A stretch of 60,080 bases of DNA from Cyanobacteria bacterium FACHB-63 (lineage in GTDB: Bacteria; Cyanobacteriota; Cyanobacteriia; Leptolyngbyales; Leptolyngbyaceae): contig JACJNX010000059.1 in NCBI GenBank assembly GCA_014695255.1, positions 1 through 60,080 on the forward strand, read 5' to 3'. Made by a program: the position numbers and the translations under genes. Below are positions 1 through 7,807 of this stretch, piece after piece; the stretch's first letter is position 1; every line of letters starts with the position of its first letter. Under the pieces are notes generated by a model that saw only the letters and a list, made by a program, of their open reading frames with translations, ran no database searches and had not been told where the DNA came from.

Positions 1-106
1 ATTTTCAAGGTCTCCATAATATGGTTCCCCAGAGAATTTATGTATAACTTTCTGAGGAAACCTTATAGATGAACGTATTTGAATTGCTATCGCTGCTAAA
101 CTCCTG

Positions 107-235
107 CTAAGACCTGTCGCTTTTGAGCAGCAAATTCGAGCGAGGCAGAAGCATGAACGCCAGAATCAGCCATGCCTTGATCAACATGGGCGCGATCGCG
201 GGGTCAGAGTTCATTAATAGATCACTCTCTTCCAT
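107..235 (-). CDS. candidate 42-aa single-helix membrane mini-protein
   Basis: This short reading frame starts with ATG at 235 and stops at 107. It begins MEESDLLMNSDPAIAP, followed by a hydrophobic run (WLILAFMLL) and a basic tail. It closely resembles a second mini-ORF at 996-1103, and that similarity is the main reason to list it. The shared PAIAP is encoded over a HIP1 octamer. No Shine-Dalgarno sequence is visible. I do not recognise a family. It could be a real small membrane protein or half of a non-coding repeat; low confidence. Confidence 0.3.
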   Translation of the reverse strand: MEESDLLMNSDPAIAPMLIKAWLILAFMLLPRSNLLLKSDRS

Positions 236-458
236 TGCCACTGGGAATAAGGGACGGGTTTAGAGTTCCCCGGTGAGGCGCGATCGCTGTCACGCTAGAT
301 TAAGTGTTCTTCTAGAGGGACTTTAATCTGGCACAGCCCCAAGTTTCGACTTAAGCGGTTAGAAAATAAGATCGCGCAAATTAACGGGCATCGATCGCGT
401 TCTCTAAAACCACTGCATTCGGAACCGTAGAGAATTCCTTCTTTACCGCTTTAGGCTT

Positions 459-722
459 TCACCAAAAAGTGCTCTCTACGATTACACCATCGAGATTCGC
501 GCCGTTGAGATCGGCACCGCTGAGGTCGGCGCCCCGGAGATTGGCACCGCTGAGATCAGCACCGCTGAGGTCGGTATTGAAGAGGTAGGCACCTCGGAGA
601 TTAGCCCTGCTGAGATCAGCACCACTGAGGTCGGTCGTGTTGCTCAGCTCGGGGAAGTTGCGTTGGCTCATCCACCTGTTCCAAGCTTGAATTTGTCCTC
701 GCTGCAAGAGGTGAAAAGACAC
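459..722 (-). CDS. small pentapeptide-repeat protein
   Basis: The protein is 87 aa and starts at a GTG. Residues 5-17 ([13 protein letters not shown]) match the lead-in commonly seen before cyanobacterial pentapeptide repeats, which supports the GTG over an internal ATG at 671. About ten A(D/N)LxG units follow between residues 31 and 80, predicted to form a short right-handed quadrilateral beta helix. There is no signal peptide or membrane segment, so it is probably cytosolic. The function of these short proteins is generally unknown. It lies between the two paralogous mini-ORFs and has no obvious operon partner. The DNA is internally repetitive because of the repeats. Confidence 0.75.
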   Translation of the reverse strand: MSFHLLQRGQIQAWNRWMSQRNFPELSNTTDLSGADLSRANLRGAYLFNTDLSGADLSGANLRGADLSGADLNGANLDGVIVESTFW

Positions 723-995
723 ATCCCCTGCAATATAAGTCGGAAGTGCGGAGCAGTCTGAGGACTTTCTTTAAGTCCTCCAGAGTAAACCAAAGAGCCT
801 TTTTTCCGCCCCATGAACCCAGACCAATCGAGCAGCGCTAGGTGATTCAATCTTATTGTTCAAGCGGGTTAATTTCGTTCGGGACTGAGAAAGAGGAACT
901 GGTTTAGGCGGCGGGGAGGGTTGCTGCAAAAAATAGCTTTGGTTCTAGATGGACAATTCAGGGTACATCAAATCCCGCTGCTCTGCCAGAAGTCC

Positions 996-1103
996 CTAAC
1001 CCCCTAGCCCAAGCATGAACACCAGAAGCAGCAAAGCTGAGATCGTCACGGGCGCGATCGCGGGTTCAAAATTCATCAGCAAATCGACTAAAGATTCTTC
1101 CAT
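996..1103 (-). CDS. candidate 35-aa single-helix membrane mini-protein (paralogue of 107-235)
   Basis: This ORF reads from ATG at 1103 to TAG at 996. It starts MEESLVDLLMNFEPAIAP and continues into one hydrophobic helix (ISALLLLVFMLGLG). It aligns with the ORF at 107-235 over the first half and the start of the helix, with two residues inserted after MEES. AAGG lies 13 nt before the ATG, too far for a convincing ribosome site. The family is not recognised. Conservation of a protein-like pattern between two copies about 870 bp apart is the only support. Confidence 0.35.
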   Translation of the reverse strand: MEESLVDLLMNFEPAIAPVTISALLLLVFMLGLGG

Positions 1104-1228
1104 TGTTCAAGCCTTGAGAGGATGGCTTTAGTGTTCTGACCACTTTTCAACTGCTGACACATCCTCTAAGCTATAAAACTGGCTCGCTAACACGTGCGCT
1201 AACTCAACGAATGCTTAGGAGAAAGGAC

Positions 1229-1594
1229 ATGAATCATTGGAAACTCATGCTGGGACTGCTCCTGACCACTGTTATGCTTCCGATGCCGATCGTGCGAGCA
1301 GAATCAACCCCGACGAATGCAACGACTGCTCCCGTTGCGACAACGGCAGCCGTTCCGTCCCTAACGCCATATGATTTAGTGTATGCTGCATACCAGGGTC
1401 GCCTCCGGGCGCAGGGCTTGCGCAGCTATGGAGCCTTTGCGGATGGATGTAACCAAGGGACTCTCACTGCAAACGATGTGGCGCAAGCGGCAATCAAGGC
1501 GAATCTACTACCACAGAGCATTTTGCAAGACCAAGGTTACATGAATGCTGTGGATGCACAGATGAAATCGTTCAAGAATAATTCAGGTAGATGA
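1229..1594 (+). CDS. secreted small protein of unknown function
   Basis: The predicted protein has 121 aa from ATG at 1229; an upstream in-frame ATG at 1211 is less likely because AGGAG at 1217-1221 is ideally placed for 1229. Residues 1-24 form a classic signal peptide (basic start, LMLGLLLTTVMLP core, Ala at the cleavage site). A Thr/Ala-rich linker follows, then a domain with the motif TPYDLVYAAYQGRLRAQG and a C-terminal helical part. I have a loose memory of similar short secreted proteins in other cyanobacteria but know no function. Its 3' end overlaps the decayed gene 1572-1908 tail to tail by 23 bp. Confidence 0.7.
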   Translation: MNHWKLMLGLLLTTVMLPMPIVRAESTPTNATTAPVATTAAVPSLTPYDLVYAAYQGRLRAQGLRSYGAFADGCNQGTLTANDVAQAAIKANLLPQSILQDQGYMNAVDAQMKSFKNNSGR

Positions 1595-1908
1595 GCACAG
1601 GAGCGATCGCCCTGAATCCAAAGTAGGCATCGACAGATGGATGGTGCAGGTTCTCTGTCATCCACGCTTGCACCTCGACCTGTTTGGAATCGGTCAATCC
1701 GGGTAGGATATCTTGCTTCAACGATTTAAGCAGGGAGAAGTTACAACCCTTCGAGAGCGCTAGGTAGGAGTCACCAAAGCGGCGCTTGAGGCGATATTAA
1801 GAGCGCGGACGGTTGTACATTCAGATCTTTAGCGAGTGACCGGACGGAGACTTGTTCAGCGGAGAGCCGGGCGAAGGACTGCTGAACCTGTTCGGGATTG
1901 AGTTTCAT
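1572..1908 (-). pseudogene. frameshifted helix-turn-helix protein gene
   Basis: Reading from ATG at 1908, the first frame gives MKLNPEQVQQSFARLSAEQ, then a helix-turn-helix-like stretch VRSLAKDLNVQPSAL, and then stops at 1771. One frame over, with no stop until 1572, the text continues sensibly as YRLKRRFGDSYLALSKG and on to a C-terminus ending APVLIYLNYS. The junction is near 1800. The 337-nt span is not a multiple of three, so one indel separates the halves. It is either a recently broken gene or a sequencing error. The joined product would be about 111 aa, perhaps DNA-binding; I do not recognise the family. Confidence 0.5.
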
Positions 1909-1987
1909 TGGGCAGGGCGAAGCACAACGTCCCTCTAAAGCTATTCTGTAGGTGTGCGATTTAGGTGACACCGCGCCCGCTCAAAGG

Positions 1988-2191
1988 TCATCTGCTGCAC
2001 TCGTTGCCGTACCGAAATTCTTCACGACCATCAGGGTAGAGGCGCACACACCACTTCCCGCCTGCCTGCCACAGTCGAAACTCATCAGACACCCGCGCGA
2101 TTACATAGTTGAGCGGGATGATACCGAGCGCGATGACGAGAATCATTTTGGGAATACGATCGCGCCGGATTCGCCATTGGGGTTTATTCAT
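1988..2191 (-). CDS. small predicted membrane protein
   Basis: This is a 67-aa ORF with a basic N-terminus (MNKPQWRIRRDR), one hydrophobic segment at about residues 14-32 (PKMILVIALGIIPLNYVIA) and a polar C-terminus containing LYPDGREEFRYGNE. The layout suggests a single-pass inner-membrane protein with the N-terminus in the cytoplasm by the positive-inside rule. There is no clear Shine-Dalgarno sequence. It lies 79 bp upstream of the frameshifted HTH gene on the same strand. Function unknown; an overlapping ORF on the other strand lacks protein-like character. Confidence 0.45.
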   Translation of the reverse strand: MNKPQWRIRRDRIPKMILVIALGIIPLNYVIARVSDEFRLWQAGGKWCVRLYPDGREEFRYGNECSR

Positions 2192-2436
2192 TACAGCTAT
2201 TTATGTGGGACAGGCTCAAGGGTTCCCAAAGTTGGGCTTGGATTGCCGCTTTGAATTGCTACGGACAATAATTAAAGACCTACGTGAAATCTCATTTGTA
2301 AGTTGTAATAGTTTTAAGCAAGATTACTCAATTCTACGCTTCTGTACCCTGGTCTATGGTACTAGTATGGATATAGAAAAAAGAGTCTAGGTTTAGCAGA
2401 ACCCAGACTCAGTAGTATGTTTGTCTTTGATTTTAT

Positions 2437-2471
2437 CCAAGGAATAGCCTATTAAGGCTATTTTTCCTTGG
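2437..2471. terminator. hairpin terminator at the end of the small membrane gene
   Basis: CCAAGGAATAGCC (2437-2449) and GGCTATTTTTCCTTGG (2456-2471) form a long stem interrupted by a T bulge, with loop TATTAA. The hairpin covers the stop codon of the leftward gene at 2458. A T-rich stretch lies within the right arm. Confidence 0.55.
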
Positions 2472-2877
2472 TATTAGTCTTAAAGTAGTACCGCACCACC
2501 AAAGTCAGCAACGCTGCTTGAGATGTAGTAACCGCTGCCAGGAACTTGGTAAGTTGATCCGCATCAACCTTCGGGTTCGGCATGACGATAGCCGATGCGA
2601 AGATAATGAAACTAGCTGCCGACGAAATGGCGAAGGTCTTAGTCAGAAATACAACAAGACCAGTTCGCGTCACCTCGCGGTGCTGCACGATCGACCAAGA
2701 GTTTTTCTGATTCTCCAACACTATCTGAGTACGAACTTCTTGAGAAAGTTCTTGAGATCCGATATAGGGCGAAGTGAGTTCTTCAAGCCGTTGGATCTGC
2801 TGTTCAGGTGTTACAGGGGAGAAAGACTCAATATCTTTATCTTTCTTAGTCGAGTTGTTGACGTGGACAGTGGTCAT
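2458..2877 (-). CDS. small two-helix membrane protein downstream of an RHH regulator
   Basis: The likely start is ATG at 2877 (139 aa); an upstream in-frame codon at 2937 would add 20 unlikely residues. Residues 1-65 are polar and charged. Two hydrophobic segments follow at roughly residues 77-98 (TFAISSAASFIIFASAIVM) and 112-130 (AAVTTSQAALLTLVVRYYF), then a short Lys-rich tail. No family is recognised. It sits 65 bp downstream of the ribbon-helix-helix gene on the same strand, so the two probably form one transcript. A DNA-binding protein followed by a small membrane protein could be a regulated stress or toxin-type cassette, but nothing in the sequence proves that. Confidence 0.65.
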   Translation of the reverse strand: MTTVHVNNSTKKDKDIESFSPVTPEQQIQRLEELTSPYIGSQELSQEVRTQIVLENQKNSWSIVQHREVTRTGLVVFLTKTFAISSAASFIIFASAIVMPNPKVDADQLTKFLAAVTTSQAALLTLVVRYYFKTNTKEK

Positions 2878-2942
2878 AGTGGTACCTAGTAGGATGAACG
2901 GTTCCTCTCCGGAGAACCAGAGACGATCCCGACCCACTGCTC

Positions 2943-3209
2943 TTACCTAAACACCACTTCACGAATTTCCCCATCAGATTTCTGAAGGAGGACTTTCGAG
3001 CCTTGCATTCTCTCCTTGTAAACGTAAGCTTCCGTAGCAATTGCTTTTCGGATTGCTTCGTTTTGAGAGATGCCTTGGTGAGAGGTAAGAACCTCCAGCA
3101 TTTCAGCAATGTCGGCAGGCAAGCTGATCGACATTCTCTTCAAGCTTGGAGTGGGTTGGGAAAGGGCTCCGGAATCGGAACCGACGATGTACGAAGTGTT
3201 TACGTTCAT
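2943..3209 (-). CDS. ribbon-helix-helix (CopG/Arc-type) DNA-binding protein
   Basis: The protein has 88 aa. After a polar N-terminus, residues 24-58 show the RHH pattern: a short beta strand (KRMSISLPADIAEML), then two helices around the turn HQGISQNEAIRKAI. Such proteins bind short repeated DNA sites as dimers, often as autorepressors or antitoxins. The C-terminal 30 residues (YKERMQGSKVLLQKSDGEIR) could form a partner-binding tail. The upstream region 3400-3509 is rich in inverted repeats and is a natural place for its operator. The downstream gene 2458-2877 is the probable partner. Confidence 0.8.
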   Translation of the reverse strand: MNVNTSYIVGSDSGALSQPTPSLKRMSISLPADIAEMLEVLTSHQGISQNEAIRKAIATEAYVYKERMQGSKVLLQKSDGEIREVVFR

Positions 3210-3399
3210 GTTTGCTTACTGCCTGTGTTAGTCTCTCTGCCTGATGGTTGTCGCGTAACATTGCTCGAAGCGTGGTTTAGAGCAAGCTAAGCGCTAGCTT
3301 CTTTGAGCGGGGTTTATGCAGATGTCACCGCTGTAAGGGTAGCTGCTTGTTAGTTTTGTTAGCATTTGTCGAATCTCCTTCCTTTGATTGATTGATTCC

Positions 3400-3452
3400 T
3401 ATCTGAGAAGAACATTCAAAGGGTAGGAAGCCTCCTATGCTCTTCTCAGATA
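3400..3452. repeat. long inverted repeat (hairpin or cruciform)
   Basis: TATCTGAGAAGA (3400-3411) is the exact reverse complement of TCTTCTCAGATA (3441-3452). The match extends inward with one mismatch to CAT/ATG, and the loop contains a second small hairpin, TAGGA-AGCC-TCCTA (3424-3437). There is no T-run. It may be a regulatory or cruciform structure, or the remnant of a mobile element. Confidence 0.6.
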
Positions 3453-3481
3453 TACACACTATACACTAAACATATAAAATA

Positions 3482-3509
3482 TGCACCAATTTGGTGAAGC
3501 ACTGGTGCA
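3482..3509. promoter_or_regulatory. clustered CACCA half-sites, candidate operator
   Basis: TGCACCA (3482-3488) pairs with TGGTGCA (3503-3509). The perfect palindrome CACCAA-T-TTGGTG occupies 3484-3496, so three half-sites are packed into 28 bp beside AT-rich DNA. RHH proteins typically bind such arrays of short half-sites, so autoregulation by the product of 2943-3209 is a reasonable inference. Nothing more direct supports it. Confidence 0.35.
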
Positions 3510-3640
3510 GAATCTCAACATACTGACTCAAGCTACCTGCCGGAGTGTGGGATGGAGGCTCTTCAGTTCGCGGATTCGAGCGACACAGTGATTACCTTCT
3601 GCCGTTGCTCGTGTTTTGAAGAGCCAGTGCACGAGCAGAT

Positions 3641-3718
3641 ATAGCTAACCTGAAGCGAGAATAACCCCGGCTGCATTAGCTTTTTAACGGGTTCTCTACT
3701 CTGGTACTTCCTGGATCA
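3641..3718. repeat. 78-bp direct repeat, copy 1 (upstream of pentapeptide gene)
   Basis: This copy aligns without gaps to 5012-5089: 64 of 78 positions match, and most differences are transitions. The best conserved blocks are AGCGAGAATAA, CTCTACTCTGGT and CTGGATCA. Each copy ends shortly before a rightward gene (65 bp before ATG 3783, 44 bp before ATG 5133). A common promoter, leader RNA or recombination site is possible. Confidence 0.8.
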
Positions 3719-3782
3719 ATGGATCTTCTCATCCAGCAATCACGTAGGTTAGATTTGCGTTGAGAAATAAAGAGTCCCGATA

Positions 3783-4973
3783 ATGAAACCGAAACGCCGC
3801 GCCGCGAAATATAGACGCTATACCCTTACAAAGGAGCAGATTATCGAGCGGGCCCGTGAGCTTTGGGAGCAAGGCGGGCAAAAAGGTACACTGGGGGACT
3901 ACATAAAAGCGGCAACCTGGATGCTAAAGCAAGAGCAATCGCTCGTATGGAAGACCAAGCAATTCTTGCGTTTTGCCTTTACCGCGAAGACACCTGTTGA
4001 AGCCCTGGAAATCGTCAAAGTGATAATCTCAGCGTTCGGTGTCCTTGCAACCCTCTTTGCAGGAGTCGGACTGTTTTTGACTTATCAGAATTCTCAGGCG
4101 GAGCGACAACTCAATACGGAGCGGATGGTAACCGATCGCTTTGCCAAAGCCGTTGAGCAGCTAGGCAGCCCGGATATCCATGTGCGACTGGGTGCCATCT
4201 ATGCTTTAGAACGCATTGCTAAGGACTCACCCAAAGACCACGGGACGGTAATGGAGGTATTAACCGCGTATATAAGGAACAAATCCCCGGTGCCAGAGGA
4301 ATGGCAGTACGCTAAGCCAGAGGAACGCAAGCCGTTACCAAAGGTGACTACAGACGTACAGTCTGCGTTAACAGTGCTCGGCAGACGAGACGTGCAGAAC
4401 GATACAACGGGTATTGGGCCGGACTTGAGTGACACTAATTTAAGCGAGGCTAGCCTTGACAACGCCAATTTCAGCAGAGCTAGCTTCAATAGAGCTAATC
4501 TCACTGGAGCCAGAATCCTTGGAGGAGACTTCCGTGGCACGTATTTTAGAAAGGCCGACCTTACCGTTGCCCGACTTGATAGCAAATTTGAAAGTGCCAA
4601 CTTCACGGAAGCCGATCTCTACGGAGCCAATCTTAGTGAGGGAGACTTTACTAAAGCAAACTTTCATAGTGTCAACTTCACCCTTGCTCGTCTTTATGAC
4701 GAGGATGGTAGCGCCAACCTCCAAGGGGCTAACCTCACTAGAGCTGACCTTTCCGGTGTTGACTTCGAAAAGGCAAAGAACATTACTCCAGAGCAAATTA
4801 AACAGGCTAAGAACTGGAACGAAGCTTACTACAGTGACGACTTCTCGAAGCAGTTAGGGATAACACCGACCGAGCGGATAGGAGTAGGAGTCCCGCCCCC
4901 TGTACAAAAATCCCCCAAACCTCAGCAGCCGAAGCGCCCAGCTACTCCTAAAAAAACACAGCCGTCTCCGTAA
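3783..4973 (+). CDS. membrane-anchored pentapeptide-repeat protein
   Basis: The protein has 396 aa. The first 60 residues are basic and helical (LTKEQIIERARELWEQGG). A transmembrane helix follows at about 77-100 (VIISAFGVLATLFAGVGLFL), then a segment known from many cyanobacterial pentapeptide proteins: DRFAKAVEQLGSPDIHVRLG and AIYALERIAKDSPKDH. Residues about 212-345 carry some 20 A(N/D)LxxA-type pentapeptides. The tail is Pro/Lys-rich and probably unstructured. By known biology the repeats form a beta helix; the cellular role of this subfamily is not established. It is preceded by copy 1 of the 78-bp repeat and followed by copy 2. Confidence 0.85.
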   Translation: MKPKRRAAKYRRYTLTKEQIIERARELWEQGGQKGTLGDYIKAATWMLKQEQSLVWKTKQFLRFAFTAKTPVEALEIVKVIISAFGVLATLFAGVGLFLTYQNSQAERQLNTERMVTDRFAKAVEQLGSPDIHVRLGAIYALERIAKDSPKDHGTVMEVLTAYIRNKSPVPEEWQYAKPEERKPLPKVTTDVQSALTVLGRRDVQNDTTGIGPDLSDTNLSEASLDNANFSRASFNRANLTGARILGGDFRGTYFRKADLTVARLDSKFESANFTEADLYGANLSEGDFTKANFHSVNFTLARLYDEDGSANLQGANLTRADLSGVDFEKAKNITPEQIKQAKNWNEAYYSDDFSKQLGITPTERIGVGVPPPVQKSPKPQQPKRPATPKKTQPSP

Positions 4974-5011
4974 AACGCTACCAATACACTCAAGCCCGCG
5001 GGCGATCAGGC

Positions 5012-5089
5012 ATAGCCAACTTGGAGCGAGAATAATCCCGGCTACGTTAGTTTTTTGACGCGCGCTCTACTCTGGTGCTGACTGGATCA
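5012..5089. repeat. 78-bp direct repeat, copy 2 (upstream of the 130-aa gene)
   Basis: This is the second copy of the repeat at 3641-3718, same length and orientation, 14 mismatches. A stem that could form in copy 1 (GAGAA..CCC with GGGTTCTC) is not preserved here, so conserved RNA structure is not supported by this pair. Confidence 0.8.
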
Positions 5090-5132
5090 CTTGAACTACA
5101 GTTGTAGTTTATTCCATTCAGGAGGCACGGCG

Positions 5133-5525
5133 ATGGATGCAGAGTTCCGGGAGTTACTCGACCAACATATCGATTTGCAAATCCAAGCAGACGCGGCACT
5201 GCGATACTACGAAACGCTCCGGGATAGCCTACTCGGGGTTGAGAATCGAATCAGCACACGATTTGAACCGCAAGAGCGAGTCGAAGGTACCGACCAGGGT
5301 TACTCGATCTACAACCTTGAAACAGAGACCAAGCGGATTTCTTACAGCGTGGCTAAGCGCGGCTCACCGAATCGACACGGGGGCATGTGGATGATCAGAC
5401 GCGATGCTAATCCGATCAATAAGAACAAAACGCTCAGCCAGCATCTCGATGAAGCGATTGAACGTTGGGAAGCAGAGCATGGGATTGAATCCAGCCCGTC
5501 GACCGAAACCGAGTCAGAGTCGTAG
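5133..5525 (+). CDS. conserved-looking protein of unknown function
   Basis: ATG at 5133 is chosen because AGGAGG (5120-5125) lies 7 nt upstream; an in-frame ATG at 5091 lacks such a site. The product has 130 aa, is acidic and soluble. It opens with a helical segment (EFRELLDQHIDLQIQADAAL), has a central beta-rich portion (GYSIYNLETETKRISYSV) and ends in a Ser/Glu-rich tail. No family is recognised and there is no signal peptide. Its upstream region shares the 78-bp repeat with the pentapeptide gene, which suggests common control. Confidence 0.65.
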   Translation: MDAEFRELLDQHIDLQIQADAALRYYETLRDSLLGVENRISTRFEPQERVEGTDQGYSIYNLETETKRISYSVAKRGSPNRHGGMWMIRRDANPINKNKTLSQHLDEAIERWEAEHGIESSPSTETESES

Positions 5526-5773
5526 TTTCAGCATGTGGGGATAAACCACAGCGCGTATTAAACTCTCTAGAGGATCGACGGGCGCAAGAACAATGAGATT
5601 TGCGTCCGATTTCTTTGTTTATTAAGTTTATTAACATTATCAACAAGACGCGAAGGGCGAATAGCGCTTCACAACTGATTCAGGTCGTAGGATCGCTAGA
5701 TATCAATTCCAACAACAGAAGCAGAGTACAACTCTATAGGGACAAAACCATGCTCGATCGCACCCTGACGCTC

Positions 5774-7678
5774 CTAGCCCGTTACGACCTCAGCCGATCG
5801 ACGCGCTTGCACTTCAAGATAAACCAGCAGGGCATTTACATCAGCTGGATTCACGCCCCCAATCCGAGAGGCTTGCCCGATCGTTAGAGGACGCACTTTA
5901 GACAGCTTTTCACGCGCCTCCTTGGAAAGCGTCTCAATCTCGTTGTAGTTGAGCGTTTCTGGAAGTTTGCGATTCTCTTGTCGGCTGATTTGTTCAATCT
6001 GATGTTGCTGGCGTTGGATATAGCCTGAATATTTGATATCAATTTCAGCGCCTTCTTTCTCAAAGTCGTTTAAGTTCGGATTTCCTAAACCATAACGATC
6101 GAGATCAACATAGTGAAATCCAGGGCGGCGCAAAAGATCGGCAAGTGTGATTGATCCTTTGATTGCTTGCTGTGTATTTTGTACGATCGCTTTCCCGGTT
6201 TCGTCATGTTCTTTGATTCGCGTTTCATGCAGGCGTTCTTTCTCTGCGGCGATGTTTTCTTGCTTTTGAGTAAACAATGCCCAGCGTCGATCGTCGATTA
6301 ATCCAATGTCGCGTCCTAACGGGGTTAAACGCTGATCCGCGTTGTCTGAACGTAGAATCAAGCGATACTCCGATCGAGAAGTCAGCATCCGATAAGGTTC
6401 ACGCAGATCCTTTGTGCAAAGATCATCGATCAAAGTTCCGATGTAGCTTTGTTCACGCGGGAAGATTACCATTTCTTGATGGTGGCAGAATCGTGCGGCA
6501 TTGATTCCAGCCACTAAGCCTTGAGTCGCCGCCTCTTCGTAACCCGTTGTGCCGTTGATTTGACCCGCACAAAATAGACCGTTGATCTTCTTGGTCATCA
6601 AGGTCGGATAGCACTGCGTTGCTGGAAGATAGTCATACTCCACCGCATAAGCAGGACGCAGCATCGCGCAGTTTTCTAAACCGGGGAGCGATCGTAGCAT
6701 TTGCAGTTGAATTTTCTCAGGCAGTCCCGTTGAAAACCCTTGAATGTATAGCTCTGGAATGTCGCGTCCTTCTGGCTCGATAAAGATTTGATGGCTCTCT
6801 TTGTCGGCAAACCGCACGATCTTATCTTCGATGCTAGGACAGTATCGAGGTCCCTTTGCATCCACCCAACCTCCATACACAGGGGATAGATGCAAATTCT
6901 CGCGGATAATCCGATGAGTTTCGGCAGTCGTGCGCGTCAAATGACAATCCATCGGTTCACGCTCGACCCAAACTTCTGGATCGAAGCTGAACCAGCGCAC
7001 TTCTGGATCGCTCGGTTGGCGTTCTAGAACGTCGAAGTTTACCGATCGTCGATCGACCCGCGCTGGTGTGCCTGTTTTTAAGCGTCCGGTTTCAAAGCCG
7101 AATCGATTCAGCGTCTCGGTTAAGCCGATCGCGGCAAATTCTCCCGCACGTCCCGCATCCATCGACTTGTTGCCGACCCAAATCTTTCCGCCAAGAAACG
7201 TTCCGGTCGTTAGCACAACTGCTCTGCACTCAAACGCCACACCAAAGTAAGTCTCAACGCCGATCACTTCATCGTTGGCGTTCAACACTAAATCCGTCGC
7301 CATGCCTTCTCGGATCGTCAGGTTTTCCTGATTCTCAACGATATTTTTCATCACGGCAGCATATTCGCGCTTGTCGGTTTGCGCTCGTAATGCCCACACC
7401 GCAGGACCTCGCGACGAATTGAGAATCCGCTTTTGCAGATACGTGCGATCGGCGATTTTGCCAATCTCGCCCCCCAAAGCATCCGCTTCATGGACAAGCT
7501 GAGATTTTGCCGGGCCGCCAACGGCCGGATTGCAAGGTTGCCAAGCGATTTTGTCGAGATTCAATGTGAGCAGCAATGTCCGACAGCCTAAGCGTGCAGT
7601 CGCAAGCGCCGCCTCACAGCCCGCATGTCCGGCTCCTACAACGACAACATCATACGCATCAAGAAACTCTACGCTCAT
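5774..7678 (-). CDS. mnmG: tRNA uridine-5-carboxymethylaminomethyl modification enzyme MnmG (GidA)
   Basis: MnmG, with MnmE, installs the carboxymethylaminomethyl group on the wobble uridine of certain tRNAs using FAD, methylene-tetrahydrofolate and glycine. The 634-aa product has the N-terminal FAD motif [10 protein letters not shown] (residues 15-24), the family signature [15 protein letters not shown] in the middle and the C-terminal helical region that contacts MnmE. The start at 7678 is preferred because GAGAG precedes it; an upstream ATG at 7702 would add eight atypical residues. It is divergent from lexA, with a shared upstream region of about 130 bp. Confidence 0.95.
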   Translation of the reverse strand: MSVEFLDAYDVVVVGAGHAGCEAALATARLGCRTLLLTLNLDKIAWQPCNPAVGGPAKSQLVHEADALGGEIGKIADRTYLQKRILNSSRGPAVWALRAQTDKREYAAVMKNIVENQENLTIREGMATDLVLNANDEVIGVETYFGVAFECRAVVLTTGTFLGGKIWVGNKSMDAGRAGEFAAIGLTETLNRFGFETGRLKTGTPARVDRRSVNFDVLERQPSDPEVRWFSFDPEVWVEREPMDCHLTRTTAETHRIIRENLHLSPVYGGWVDAKGPRYCPSIEDKIVRFADKESHQIFIEPEGRDIPELYIQGFSTGLPEKIQLQMLRSLPGLENCAMLRPAYAVEYDYLPATQCYPTLMTKKINGLFCAGQINGTTGYEEAATQGLVAGINAARFCHHQEMVIFPREQSYIGTLIDDLCTKDLREPYRMLTSRSEYRLILRSDNADQRLTPLGRDIGLIDDRRWALFTQKQENIAAEKERLHETRIKEHDETGKAIVQNTQQAIKGSITLADLLRRPGFHYVDLDRYGLGNPNLNDFEKEGAEIDIKYSGYIQRQQHQIEQISRQENRKLPETLNYNEIETLSKEAREKLSKVRPLTIGQASRIGGVNPADVNALLVYLEVQARRSAEVVTG

Positions 7679-7793
7679 AACTCTCTCGGACGATCGGTGC
7701 AATCTCTATTCTAGAGGGCAAGTTGAAACTCAAGCAGGATACCGGAAATCTTAGGGAAATCTAGAATTAGACATAAAAATAAGATACCGTATA

Positions 7794-7807
7794 AGTACAA
7801 GTGTCCT
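7794..7807 (+). promoter_or_regulatory. candidate LexA box overlapping the lexA start
   Basis: AGTACAAGTGTCCT fits the published cyanobacterial LexA-binding consensus RGTACNNNDGTWCB at every defined position except one (C in place of W). It directly abuts the lexA ATG at 7808, where binding would block transcription or initiation. Autorepression of lexA is well known; the site itself is inferred from pattern only. Confidence 0.45.

Larger units (their letters stand above)
3210..3782. other. 573-bp intergenic region with nested inverted repeats
   Basis: The region lies between the divergent RHH gene and the pentapeptide gene. Three structures stand out and are listed separately: a long hairpin at 3400-3452, clustered CACCA/TGGTG half-sites at 3482-3509, and the left copy of a 78-bp direct repeat at 3641-3718. 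Around 3450-3480 the DNA is strongly AT-rich and promoter-like. I see no protein-coding ORF with support. Confidence 0.6.
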
